The notes: generated by a model not told the origin, from the sequence alone. 14,512 bases of DNA from an uncultured Bacilli bacterium (GCA_944372725.1 CALWAA010000010.1:1-14512), one strand, 5' to 3'; counted from the stretch's first letter, positions 6,037 through 13,818 are shown. Made by a program: numbers and translations.

Positions 6037-6477
6037 ATGAAAATCATTTTATTACAAGATGTAAGAAAAGTTGGTAAGAAAGATGAAATATTAGAAGTTA
6101 GTGATGGTTATGCAAATAACTATTTAATCAAAAATAAACTAGCAGTACCTTTAACCAAAAGAAGCAAAGAAGTATTAGATAAAAGATTAGATAAAGAATC
6201 GCGTGATGAAGAAGCAAAAGTAGCAAGCCTAAATCAAATAAAAAAAGAGTTAGAAGATAAAATCATTCCTTTTAAAGTAAAAGTAGGTAAGGAAGATAAA
6301 GTATTTGGCAAAGTATCTACGAAACAAATCGCTGATAAACTAAAAGAAATGAGTTATGCCATTGATAAAAAATGTATTAAATTAGATAGTGATTTGGATA
6401 CTTTAGGAATTCATGAAGTAGATATTGTACTTCACAAAAGAGTAACATTTAAACTAAGAGTAAATTTACAAAAGTAA
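6037..6477 (+). CDS. rplI: 50S ribosomal protein bL9
   Basis: A 146-residue protein, close to the usual 147-150 of bL9. The N-terminal rRNA-binding domain is clear: MKIILLQDVRKVGKKDEILEV, then SDGYANNYLIKNKLAVP. A long charged connecting helix spans about 41-75, and the C-terminal domain contains KVGKEDKVFGKVSTKQIADKL and ends in HKRVTFKLRVNL. bL9 binds the base of the L1 stalk and affects reading-frame maintenance. It is the first gene of the long co-directional block, with its own extended -10 promoter, and dnaB follows 13 bases later. The rplI-dnaB adjacency is a classic Bacilli arrangement, although the usual upstream gdpP is missing here. Confidence 0.97.
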   Translation: MKIILLQDVRKVGKKDEILEVSDGYANNYLIKNKLAVPLTKRSKEVLDKRLDKESRDEEAKVASLNQIKKELEDKIIPFKVKVGKEDKVFGKVSTKQIADKLKEMSYAIDKKCIKLDSDLDTLGIHEVDIVLHKRVTFKLRVNLQK

Positions 6478-6490
6478 GTAGGTGATTTTT

Positions 6491-7849
6491 GTGGCACAAC
6501 GAGCAATGCCAAGCGACCTAGAAGCTGAAATGAGTGTTCTTGGTGTCGCTTTTTTAAGTAACGATGCCCTAGAAAAAATTAATGATGAGGTAACAGAAGA
6601 TATGTTCTATAATGAAAAAAATAGAACGATTTTTAACGCTATTATCAGTTTATATAAAGAAGGAACCCCAGTTGATTTAACAACCATAAAATCCGAATTA
6701 GACAAGAAAAAAGCCTTCAATGAAATAGGGGGCATAAATTATTTAACAGAAGTAATTGATTCGGTGGTAACATCAGCTAATCTTGAATATTATATTAAAA
6801 TATTAAAAGATGCTGCCATCAGAAGAAATGTTATTAATACGGCAACAGATATAGTAACAAGTGCTTATAATGATGAAAATATTACAAGTATGCTTGATAA
6901 TGCTGAAAGAAGTATTTTAAATGTTGTAAGAGCAAGAACTTCAACGGAATTTGTACCTATTCACGAAGTATTACGCCGGGCCCAAGAACGTTTGGAAGAA
7001 TTAGCTAAAAACAAAAGTGACATCACTGGAATTAGAACAGGGTTCTATGATTTAGACCGTGTTACTGCTGGTCTCCATGGTGGTGAGCTTATTATTCTTG
7101 CCGCTCGTCCTGGTATGGGAAAAACAGCTTTTGCTCTAAATATTGCAACTAATGCTGCTTTCTCAACTGATAAAGCAATTGCCATATTTAATCTCGAAAT
7201 GTCTGCGGAAATGTTAGTTAATAGAATGATTGCGAGTGTTGGTGGGATTGATTCTTATAAACTAAATACTGGTAAACTGGAACATAATGATTGGAAAAGA
7301 TACAATGAAGCTTTAAGTAAACTTGCTTCTACCAATATTTATATTGAAGATAATGCCAGTATTACGGCCCCAGAGATTAAAGCAAAATGTCGAAGACTTG
7401 CCAGTAGTCCTAATGGCTTAGGCTTAGTAGTTATCGATTATTTACAGTTAGTTACAACGGGTTCCAACCGTGTAGAATCAAGACAAGTGGAAGTGTCAGA
7501 AATCTCTCGTAGCTTAAAAACAATGGCACTAGAACTAGATGTTCCAGTCATTGCTTTAGCCCAACTTTCACGTAGTGTTGATAAAAGGGAAAATAAAGAA
7601 CCAGCTTTAGTAGACTTAAGAGAATCCGGCTCTTTGGAACAAGATGCCGATTTAGTTTTATTTTTAAATCGTAAAGATTATTATGAAGCCAAAACCGAAA
7701 AGAAAGAAAACATTGTCCCAATCGATGTAATTATTGCCAAGCATAGAAAAGGCTCAACTGGCCTATATCGCTTATTATTTGAGTTAAATATGAGTAATTT
7801 CAAAAACTATTTACATACCGAAAACAATGAAGGAGGATATAATGCATAA
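6491..7849 (+). CDS. dnaB: Replicative DNA helicase DnaB
   Basis: The hexameric helicase that unwinds DNA at the replication fork (named dnaC in B. subtilis). From GTG 6491 it has 452 residues. The N-terminal primase-interacting domain (about 5-140) begins MPSDLEAEMSVLGVAFL and includes FYNEKNRTIFNAI. The RecA-like C-terminal domain has TGIRTGFYDLDRVTAGLHGGELIILAARPGMGKTA in segments, with Walker A Lys211; Walker B VVIDYLQL; and later ALAQLSRSVDKREN and DLRESGSLEQDADLVLFL, the family's conserved motifs. The frame could start at GTG 6482, but the SD AGGTGA (6480-6485) overlaps that codon and sits 5 bases before GTG 6491. The 3' end overlaps the M23 gene by 8 bases, suggesting coupled translation. 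Confidence 0.97.
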   Translation: MAQRAMPSDLEAEMSVLGVAFLSNDALEKINDEVTEDMFYNEKNRTIFNAIISLYKEGTPVDLTTIKSELDKKKAFNEIGGINYLTEVIDSVVTSANLEYYIKILKDAAIRRNVINTATDIVTSAYNDENITSMLDNAERSILNVVRARTSTEFVPIHEVLRRAQERLEELAKNKSDITGIRTGFYDLDRVTAGLHGGELIILAARPGMGKTAFALNIATNAAFSTDKAIAIFNLEMSAEMLVNRMIASVGGIDSYKLNTGKLEHNDWKRYNEALSKLASTNIYIEDNASITAPEIKAKCRRLASSPNGLGLVVIDYLQLVTTGSNRVESRQVEVSEISRSLKTMALELDVPVIALAQLSRSVDKRENKEPALVDLRESGSLEQDADLVLFLNRKDYYEAKTEKKENIVPIDVIIAKHRKGSTGLYRLLFELNMSNFKNYLHTENNEGGYNA

Positions 7850-9353
7850 GAAAAATATTGTCATAACGATAATTGTTACCTTAATCGTTGGAGTAATTCT
7901 TTTATTAAGCAACATGACTGATAAAGTCATGGCTCCCGCCAGTTCTAAATATCAAGTATATTTACATGGTGAAAAAATTGGTGTAATTGATGATGAAGAA
8001 GAATTATATAATTTGATTGATAAAAGTCAGACAGCCATTAAAGATGAATACAATGTTACCAATGTTTACCCTCCAACCGATTTAAAAGTAATTGCTATGA
8101 ACACTTATAGTAATACATCAGATAATATTAATGATGTCTATAATAAAATAGAAGAAGTTGATGATTTTACCATAAGAGGTTATGTAATTACCATTAAAGG
8201 AGAAGAAACAGAAATTACTATCAATGTTTTAGATAAACAAGTATTTAATGAAGCCCTAATCAATTTTGTTAATTCTTTCTTAGATGATGGTGTATATGAA
8301 GATTATATCAACAATACTCAAGATGAAATCGTAGATACTGGTTCTATTATTGAAAACATGTTTTTTGAAGAAGATATTACTATTAAAGAAGCGTATATCA
8401 GTGTCAATGATAAAATATATACAGATGTAAATGAACTTACCCAATATTTATTATTTGGGGAAGACCCTGATATGGAATATTATACAGTGAAACTTGGTGA
8501 TACCATAGAATCTATCGCTGATGAATATGAACTTGGAACAAGTGATTTGCTTACAATTAATCCCGAACTGAAAAGTGAAGATGTTATTTTACGAGTTGGC
8601 GATACCTTAAACGTCACCTATATCAATCCCGTTTTAAACTTTGTTTATGATTTACATCGAGTATCGATTCAAGAAATTGCTTATGACATTGTGGAAGAAG
8701 AAGATAATACTGAGTATACAAGTTATGAAGAAGTAAAAACTCCCGGTCAAAAGGGTGAAGAACTTGTAACTGAAAAGTTTACAGTTACGAATGGTATTCA
8801 AGCTCAAGGTTCAGAAATTGTTAGTTCACAGACGATTAAAGAACCAGTAGACCAAGTGGTAGTTGTAGGAACAAAAAGACCATCTGGAGGATATCAACCG
8901 CCAATTTATCCACCACTTACAACCGGAACATGGGGTTGGCCAACGGCTAGACCATACGTTATTACCAGTTACTTTGCGTCTCGTTGGGGAACTCATCATG
9001 ATGGTATTGATATTTCTGGTACCGGTCATGGCTCACCAATTTATGCGATTGGTTCTGGAACAGTAGTCTATGTTTATAATGGATGTCCTGCTCGAGGTAG
9101 TGGTCTTGGTGATACTTGTGGTGGTTCTCTTGGAAATTATGTTGTCATTGACCATGGTAATAACATGTATGGCTTATATGCCCATAATGCCTCTAACAAT
9201 GTTTCAGTAGGTGCTTCTGTCAGTCGTGGCCAGGTTATAGCTTATATGGGAAGTAGTGGTAGAGCAACAGGAACTCACTTACACTTTGCTATTTCTTATG
9301 GCTATCCATATTCTTCCGGTTCTTATTTCGCCAATCCGATGGGACTATACTAA
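7842..9353 (+). CDS. Membrane-anchored LysM-G5-M23 peptidoglycan endopeptidase
   Basis: A 503-residue exported cell-wall hydrolase. Residues 5-25 form an N-terminal membrane anchor. A region of unknown fold (30-210) is followed by LysM (about 214-260, YYTVKLGDTIESIADEY and RVGDTLNV), G5 (about 270-345) and a Pro/Gly linker. The C-terminal M23 domain (about 376-490) has zinc ligands His386 and Asp390 in HDGID and His481 in THLHF, with His448 in LYAHNA as catalytic residue. An insertion before the GNYVVIDHG strand carries Cys415 and Cys426, a possible disulfide. The start is ATG 7842 with AAGGAGG ending 6 bases upstream; the longer frame begins inside the SD. The gene overlaps dnaB by 8 bases and walJ by 1. 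It occupies the place where walRKHI stand in Bacillus. Confidence 0.93.
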   Translation: MHKKNIVITIIVTLIVGVILLLSNMTDKVMAPASSKYQVYLHGEKIGVIDDEEELYNLIDKSQTAIKDEYNVTNVYPPTDLKVIAMNTYSNTSDNINDVYNKIEEVDDFTIRGYVITIKGEETEITINVLDKQVFNEALINFVNSFLDDGVYEDYINNTQDEIVDTGSIIENMFFEEDITIKEAYISVNDKIYTDVNELTQYLLFGEDPDMEYYTVKLGDTIESIADEYELGTSDLLTINPELKSEDVILRVGDTLNVTYINPVLNFVYDLHRVSIQEIAYDIVEEEDNTEYTSYEEVKTPGQKGEELVTEKFTVTNGIQAQGSEIVSSQTIKEPVDQVVVVGTKRPSGGYQPPIYPPLTTGTWGWPTARPYVITSYFASRWGTHHDGIDISGTGHGSPIYAIGSGTVVYVYNGCPARGSGLGDTCGGSLGNYVVIDHGNNMYGLYAHNASNNVSVGASVSRGQVIAYMGSSGRATGTHLHFAISYGYPYSSGSYFANPMGLY

Positions 9354-10117
9354 TGAAAGTATGTATTCTAGCTAGTGGTTCAGGGGGAAATTCCACTTAT
9401 ATTGAAACAGATAATTACAAAATATTAATAGATATAGGAAAGAACCGGAAATATATTGTCGAAAAACTAGAAAGTATTGGCGTAAACCCAGAAGAAATAA
9501 ATTATATCTTTATTAGTCACTTACACGATGACCATATATCAGCCTTAAAAACATTTTTAAAAAAATATCATCCAACAATTGTCATATCTAATGAAATGTT
9601 TAAGGAATTAGATGATATTCATAATTACGAACATGTTTTAATATATGAAGATGAAGTAATATTAAATAATTTACAAGTCCATTGCATTCATTCATCCCAT
9701 GATGCCACTGATTCTAGAAACTTTATTTTTGAATCAAATGGACACTCTGTTGCATATGTAACCGATACTGGTTATGTAAATCACAAAAATTTTAAATATT
9801 TACAAAATAAAGAAATCTATTTATTTGAAAGCAATCATGATATAGAGCGCCTCCAACATGGTCCATATCCTGATTGGCTAAAAAAACGCGTATTATCAGA
9901 CTATGGGCATTTATCCAATAATGCTTGTAGTCTATATTTAACCAAATTAATAGGGGCTAATACTAAAAAAATATATTTAATGCACTTATCAGAAAAAAAT
10001 AATACCGAAGAACTAGCTTTAAATGAAATTAATCATATTTTTGATACTTACAATATTTCTTTTAGAGATATCAAATGTGCGAAACCAGATGAAGCAAGTG
10101 AAGTGATGGAAGTATGA
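9353..10117 (+). CDS. walJ: WalJ/YycJ-type metallo-beta-lactamase-fold hydrolase
   Basis: A 254-residue cytoplasmic MBL-fold protein of the WalJ (YycJ) family, linked in Firmicutes to coordination of cell division and DNA replication and having 5' exonuclease activity in some members. The metal-binding motif HLHDDH lies at 56-61. Other family blocks are LASGSGGNSTYIE at the N-terminus, SSHDATDS, YVTDTGYV, FESNHD, LSDYGHLSN and LMHLSEKNN. The start overlaps the preceding stop as TAATG, and no strong SD is seen, so it probably relies on translational coupling from the M23 gene. Its end overlaps rlmH by 4 bases (ATGA). Conserved placement next to rlmH supports the call. Confidence 0.94.
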   Translation: MKVCILASGSGGNSTYIETDNYKILIDIGKNRKYIVEKLESIGVNPEEINYIFISHLHDDHISALKTFLKKYHPTIVISNEMFKELDDIHNYEHVLIYEDEVILNNLQVHCIHSSHDATDSRNFIFESNGHSVAYVTDTGYVNHKNFKYLQNKEIYLFESNHDIERLQHGPYPDWLKKRVLSDYGHLSNNACSLYLTKLIGANTKKIYLMHLSEKNNTEELALNEINHIFDTYNISFRDIKCAKPDEASEVMEV

Positions 10118-10551
10118 TTAAAATCATTTGTTTAGGAAAATTAAAAGAAAAGTATTTAGTAGATTTAGTTAGTGATTATGCAAGGAGAATTAATAAATAT
10201 CACAAATTAGAATTGATTGAACTAAAAGATGAAGAAGATTTAGAGAGGGAAGCAAATAATATTTTAAAATATATTGGTAAAAATGATTATGTGATTACAC
10301 TGGAAATAGAGGGAAAAGAGATGGATAGTATTTCTTTTTCAAAATTAATAGATGAGACCTTTATTACTCATAGTACCATTACATTTATTATTGGTTCCTC
10401 TACGGGATTAAGTGATAAAATAAAGATTAGAAGTAATTATAAATTATCATTCTCTAAATTTACTTTTCCTCATGGTTTATTTAGGGGAATACTTTTAGAA
10501 CAAATATATCGTGCATTTAAGATAAATAACAATGAATTGTATCATAAATAG
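10114..10551 (+). CDS. rlmH: 23S rRNA pseudouridine-1915 N3-methyltransferase RlmH
   Basis: A 145-residue SPOUT-class methyltransferase that methylates pseudouridine 1915 in helix 69 of 23S rRNA, using S-adenosylmethionine. Family blocks seen are IICLGKLKEKYL at the N-terminus, IELKDEED, ITLEIEGKEM, the knot motif TFIIGSSTGLSD, and the C-terminal LSFSKFTFPHGLFRGILLEQIYRAFKI in segments, ending with the typical ELYHK. It is about 14 residues shorter than the usual 159, with the difference in the loop after IELKDEED. The usual GGS of the knot reads GSS. It is coupled to walJ through an ATGA overlap; a separate SD AGGGGGAT follows for the next gene. Confidence 0.96.
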   Translation: MIKIICLGKLKEKYLVDLVSDYARRINKYHKLELIELKDEEDLEREANNILKYIGKNDYVITLEIEGKEMDSISFSKLIDETFITHSTITFIIGSSTGLSDKIKIRSNYKLSFSKFTFPHGLFRGILLEQIYRAFKINNNELYHK

Positions 10552-10561
10552 GGGGATAATA

Positions 10562-11254
10562 ATGTTTGAAAAATTAAAAGATTATTCAATTAAGAATTTA
10601 AGAATTTGCTATTTAGGAGTTACATCAAGAGTAGGAAGATTTCCTGTTTTCTGTCGACCAATAGGCACTAAAAATATCATCATTGCAAAAGAAGTAACTG
10701 AAGAAAGCGTGCAAGCAATAAGAAATAGTAAAGTTTATTATGTATTTAAGGATGATGATAGATACTCATATGTACCTGGAAACATTATGGCTTATAAAAT
10801 AATTAACTTATACGATTTTTTATTAGACAATGGCTATCAATTAAATAGTAGTAATTTAAGTTATAGTGAAATCTTAAGATTAGAAGATACTTTTAATAAT
10901 ATGATAGAAGTGGAACAAAAAAATAAAGAAACTGCTAAAGAAGAAAAAGAAGTGGAAGAACCCATATTAAGGGAATTGGTAAAATTAGGAAAACTTGCTA
11001 ATGAGATAAATGCTGAAGAAGCAAGAACAAAAATAAAAAAAGAAATCGAACAATTAGGAACTTTTTATGTAACAGAATTATTTAAAATTAAAACAACTAT
11101 AAAAGAAGAATTAATACTACCAAATCCCTTAGATAAACTAAAAATGGATTGTATAAGAAGAATAAGTGAAATGGAAAATGAAATAAGTCAAATGAAAGAA
11201 AATAATACTTTAGAAGCAGATTTACAAAAATTACAAAGAAGTTTGAGAAGTTAG
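10562..11254 (+). CDS. Unrecognised protein with C-terminal coiled coil
   Basis: A 230-residue protein that I do not recognise. Residues 1-105 look like a globular mixed domain (LRICYLGVTSRVGRFPVFCRPIG, then KNIIIAKEV, YYVFKDDDRYSYVPGN). Residues about 106-150 are helical and very charged (KNKETAKEEKEVEEP), and about 150-230 are helical with heptad-like spacing, likely a coiled coil. There is no signal peptide or membrane segment. The ATG at 10562 is preceded by AGGGGGAT 5-6 bases upstream; the longer frame would start inside rlmH. It is followed after 34 bases by another unknown gene with a strong SD, and both sit in the rplI-ung block. A role as a scaffold or partner of the next protein is only a guess. 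Confidence 0.8.
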   Translation: MFEKLKDYSIKNLRICYLGVTSRVGRFPVFCRPIGTKNIIIAKEVTEESVQAIRNSKVYYVFKDDDRYSYVPGNIMAYKIINLYDFLLDNGYQLNSSNLSYSEILRLEDTFNNMIEVEQKNKETAKEEKEVEEPILRELVKLGKLANEINAEEARTKIKKEIEQLGTFYVTELFKIKTTIKEELILPNPLDKLKMDCIRRISEMENEISQMKENNTLEADLQKLQRSLRS

Positions 11255-11288
11255 AGGCAGAATATGATGCCTAATAATGGGAGGATAT

Positions 11289-12233
11289 ATGAATCTATAT
11301 AATTTAAAAAATCTCTTAAGAGAAGATATTTTTGCTTATCGCATTCGTACTTCTTCTTTGCAAGAAGGAAAAGAAATATTAGTGGAAGCGATAAAAGATT
11401 TAGAAAATGGCAAAGTATCAGAGATAGCCAAAGATTTATTATATGATAAATATCGAATATTATTAACGCCCTATAATACAAAAGATTTGCTTCCTACTTT
11501 AAAAAATGATTTATTTATAGTAGATACAAATTTAAGCATTTTAAATAATATTTTAACTTCTACCATAAAAGCGTATCAAGCTTTGCAATTTCATAAATCT
11601 GTATCGCCAAACTTAATGATTTTTATCAAAAATAGATTATTAAAAGAAAAATTAAGCGATATTGATATCATTAAAACCATGGAATTTATTAAAATTCATA
11701 ATTCGAAATGCCATATAAATAATTTCAAATCTTTATCAAGCAGTGATTTATATTTAGTTTTAAATATGATAAATAGTGGCTATGAAGAAATAAAAATAGA
11801 ACCAATATATAGTGAAAAACTAGAAAATGCAATTAAAAGTACTATCAATGCGATTGAAAGCAATCCCATAAGTAATGTTGAGGATATTTTACACTTAGAT
11901 AATTTAATATTCAAAGAACAAGAATATGTATTAAAAAGAGTTTTAAAATATTATCAAGATGAAATATATGCATTAATCACATTATTAAAAGATAAAGAAG
12001 CATATTTTAATATTTCTACTTTGCAATCAATTAAAGAAGAATACAAAGTTTTATATCAAAAATATATGTTTATAAGAAAAAAAATAGATGATATAGCATT
12101 AAATAAAAAAGAGATACAAAATATAAAATTAGATACTGAAGTACCAATAAAAGAAGAAAATATGAGTGGGGGGAGGGGTACACTTATATTATTCAACCAA
12201 CAGTATAGATGCAACAAAATGTTACTTTGTTAA
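11289..12233 (+). CDS. Unrecognised helical protein, probably the first part of a frame-split gene
   Basis: A 314-residue frame with no family that I can name. It is predominantly helical, with regular Leu/Ile spacing at about 10-60, 85-130 and 205-290; there is no signal or membrane segment. The start ATG 11289 has GGGAGGAT (11279-11286) just upstream; the longer ATG 11277 overlaps this SD. The first 291 residues look like a normal protein ending in a Lys/Glu linker. After ENMSGG the frame runs through the tract TGGGGGGAGGGG (12167-12178) and continues only as RGTLILFNQQYRCNKMLLC, which looks like out-of-frame sequence. The natural continuation lies in the +1 frame (12166-12567). Joining the frames would give 425 residues. 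Frameshift mutation, phase variation, programmed frameshifting and sequence error are all open. Confidence 0.7.
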   Translation: MNLYNLKNLLREDIFAYRIRTSSLQEGKEILVEAIKDLENGKVSEIAKDLLYDKYRILLTPYNTKDLLPTLKNDLFIVDTNLSILNNILTSTIKAYQALQFHKSVSPNLMIFIKNRLLKEKLSDIDIIKTMEFIKIHNSKCHINNFKSLSSSDLYLVLNMINSGYEEIKIEPIYSEKLENAIKSTINAIESNPISNVEDILHLDNLIFKEQEYVLKRVLKYYQDEIYALITLLKDKEAYFNISTLQSIKEEYKVLYQKYMFIRKKIDDIALNKKEIQNIKLDTEVPIKEENMSGGRGTLILFNQQYRCNKMLLC

Positions 12234-12567
12234 AGATATAGAAAATATGCGCGAAGAAGCCTATACCACTATCCTTGACATGATTGATACATTTAAAAGC
12301 GGAAACAATAAAGATACAAAATATCTATCTACAAACAGTAATTTTATAGAACTAAAAAATGACCAAATAAGAATTGTTTTAAAGCCACTTGGAAACAATA
12401 ATTATTCAGTACAAGGTGCTTTTATTAAAAAAAGTGATAATGAACGAATGGCATATACAAATCTATTTAATCGTCCGACAGCTATAATAGACGAAGATTA
12501 TTCAAGACAAGTAGAAGAATATTATACACAATATTTACAAGAAAATGGCAGAAAAGGGTCAAGATAA
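12166..12567 (+). CDS. Unrecognised domain in the +1 frame; likely continuation of the preceding gene
   Basis: The frame gives 133 residues from GTG 12166, directly after an in-frame TGA at 12163-12165. No SD is placed to serve the GTG, and the first residues (GGG) come from the G-tract. This suggests that it is not an independent gene but the C-terminal domain of the 11289 frame. The body is well formed: a helical segment (24-45), then beta-rich sequence with NDQIRIVLKPLGNNNYSVQGAFIKKSDN (65-92), then a C-terminal helix. The 'RI......Y.V.GaF.KK' pattern faintly recalls RelE/HigB-like folds, but that is weak and no antitoxin is seen next to it. Ung follows 21 bases after its stop. Confidence 0.55.
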   Translation: MGGGVHLYYSTNSIDATKCYFVKDIENMREEAYTTILDMIDTFKSGNNKDTKYLSTNSNFIELKNDQIRIVLKPLGNNNYSVQGAFIKKSDNERMAYTNLFNRPTAIIDEDYSRQVEEYYTQYLQENGRKGSR

Positions 12568-12588
12568 GTTAGAAAGAAGTAGTGATTT

Positions 12589-13254
12589 ATGATTAATAAT
12601 GATTGGGATGAAAAATTAAAGATTATTTGGGATAGTCCTGGATTTAAAAAGTTTTATCATGTTGTGGAAGAAGAGTATCGTCATCATACTGTCTTTCCAC
12701 CCAAAGACTATATTTTTGAGGCACTTAAACTCACCAGTTACAAAGATACTAGAGTAGTAATTGTAGGTCAAGACCCATATCATGGTATAGGCGAAGCTCA
12801 TGGACTATCTTTTTCTGTTCAAAAAGGTGTTGCTATTCCTCCATCACTACAAAATATTTATAAGGAATTATATGATGATTTAGGCATACCTCCAGCACAC
12901 ACGGGTGATTTAACCAATTGGGCAAAAGAAGGAGTATTAATGTTAAATGCTGTTTTAACAGTAATTAAAGATACCCCAGCTTCTCATAGAAAACTAGGTT
13001 GGGAACGTTTGACTGACTATATTATTAGACTTTTAAATGAAAAAGAAGAACCAGTCGTATTTATTTTATGGGGTAACTTTGCTAAAGAAAAAGCAAAATA
13101 TATAACTAATCCCAAACATTTAATTTTAACTAGTCCTCATCCATCCCCATTCTCAGCACGTTATGGTTTCTTTGGCTCTAAACCATTTAGTAAAACCAAT
13201 GAATTTTTAAGAAGAAATGGCTTAAAAGAAATTGATTGGAGAGTAGAAAAATAG
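12589..13254 (+). CDS. ung: Uracil-DNA glycosylase, family 1
   Basis: A 221-residue UDG that removes uracil from DNA as the first step of base-excision repair. The water-activating motif GQDPYHG is at 60-66 with catalytic Asp62; GLSFSV follows at 72-77; Asn120 in VLMLNAVLTV recognises uracil; and the C-terminal HPSPFSA loop (His184) inserts into the minor groove. The length matches the bacterial family. The ATG at 12589 lies 21 bases after the preceding frame and has only a weak SD (AGAAAGAAG region), so coupling to upstream translation may matter. It is the last gene of the rplI block, and its stop codon lies inside the hairpin shared with the LemA gene. Confidence 0.97.
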   Translation: MINNDWDEKLKIIWDSPGFKKFYHVVEEEYRHHTVFPPKDYIFEALKLTSYKDTRVVIVGQDPYHGIGEAHGLSFSVQKGVAIPPSLQNIYKELYDDLGIPPAHTGDLTNWAKEGVLMLNAVLTVIKDTPASHRKLGWERLTDYIIRLLNEKEEPVVFILWGNFAKEKAKYITNPKHLILTSPHPSPFSARYGFFGSKPFSKTNEFLRRNGLKEIDWRVEK

Positions 13255-13280
13255 ACGACTTACATTTTAAAGTCGTCTAT
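13247..13280 (-). terminator. Terminator of the LemA gene, shared with ung
   Basis: ATAGACGACTT (13251-13261) and AAGTCGTCTAT (13270-13280) form a perfect 11-bp stem with an 8-base loop. On the minus strand it is followed by five T (13251-13247), so it is a good intrinsic terminator for the LemA gene; on the plus strand the T-tract is poor (TATTATTT). The stem contains the stop codons of both genes. Confidence 0.82.
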
Positions 13281-13802
13281 TATTTCATCATCCATATCTT
13301 TTCCATCAAAGAATAATTTTACTTTAAAGCCATGAATTTTAGCAATAATATTCGTAGGAAATTTTCTTACAATGGCATTTTCTTCACTAGTATTTTTATT
13401 ATAATAGTTTTTCGCTGCTGTAAGTTTCTCATCTAATCTTTTTATTTGTTCTAATTCTTGATTGATTTCTTCATCATTATTTAATTTTAAATCATCAATC
13501 ATTTTTAAAATCAAAGTATATCCTTCATTTAATTTCCTATCCATATCAAAATTAGATATATTAGCATCCTTTAACTTTTCATATTCTCGAAAATAATTTT
13601 TATTATTATCCATATGTGCTCTGATATGATTACTAACTCGCATTAAAGTATCATACTTAGTTCTTAAAGCCTCATCAATAATAACTTCTGCTTCATGTAT
13701 TTTCGTCTTTAAATCATTTAAAGTATTAAAGGAAATCGCATAATAAATACCAATTAAACAAGCAATAATTAAAATAACTAAAAAAATTGATAACCACAAC
13801 AT
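13260..13802 (-). CDS. LemA family membrane protein
   Basis: A 180-residue protein with one N-terminal membrane segment (2-24, LWLSIFLVILIIACLIGIYYAI) followed by the LemA helical bundle: FNTLNDLKTKIHEAEVIIDEALRTKYDTLMRVSN near the N-terminus, and the family's C-terminal LTAAKNYYNKNTSEENAIVRKFPTNIIAKIHGF in segments, ending with KLFFDG. LemA proteins are of uncertain function and have an N-out or monotopic topology in many bacteria. The frame can extend to 13868, but the promoter TGTTATAAT lies inside that extension. ATG 13802 has GGTGA 5-6 bases upstream, so it is the best start. It is divergent from the membrane Xre gene. Confidence 0.88.
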   Translation of the reverse strand: MLWLSIFLVILIIACLIGIYYAISFNTLNDLKTKIHEAEVIIDEALRTKYDTLMRVSNHIRAHMDNNKNYFREYEKLKDANISNFDMDRKLNEGYTLILKMIDDLKLNNDEEINQELEQIKRLDEKLTAAKNYYNKNTSEENAIVRKFPTNIIAKIHGFKVKLFFDGKDMDDEIIDDFKM

Positions 13803-13818
13803 ATTCTTCACCATAAAA

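Noticed and set aside
8826..9029. Minus-strand open frame of 67 codons inside the M23 gene
   Set aside because: It lies wholly inside a well-supported gene, has no SD and its composition is that of a reverse frame.
10080..10120. Mycoplasma-type code in which TGA means tryptophan
   Set aside because: TGG is used for tryptophan everywhere and walJ ends at TGA within the rlmH start overlap, so the standard code fits.
11255..11272. Small hairpin AGGCA/TGCCT between two unknown genes
   Set aside because: Only 5 bp with an 8-base loop and no T-tract; not a terminator.
12545..12592. Tiny frame of 15 codons ending in ATGA overlap with ung
   Set aside because: The overlap with the ung start is suggestive, but there is no SD and it is inside the end of the preceding frame.
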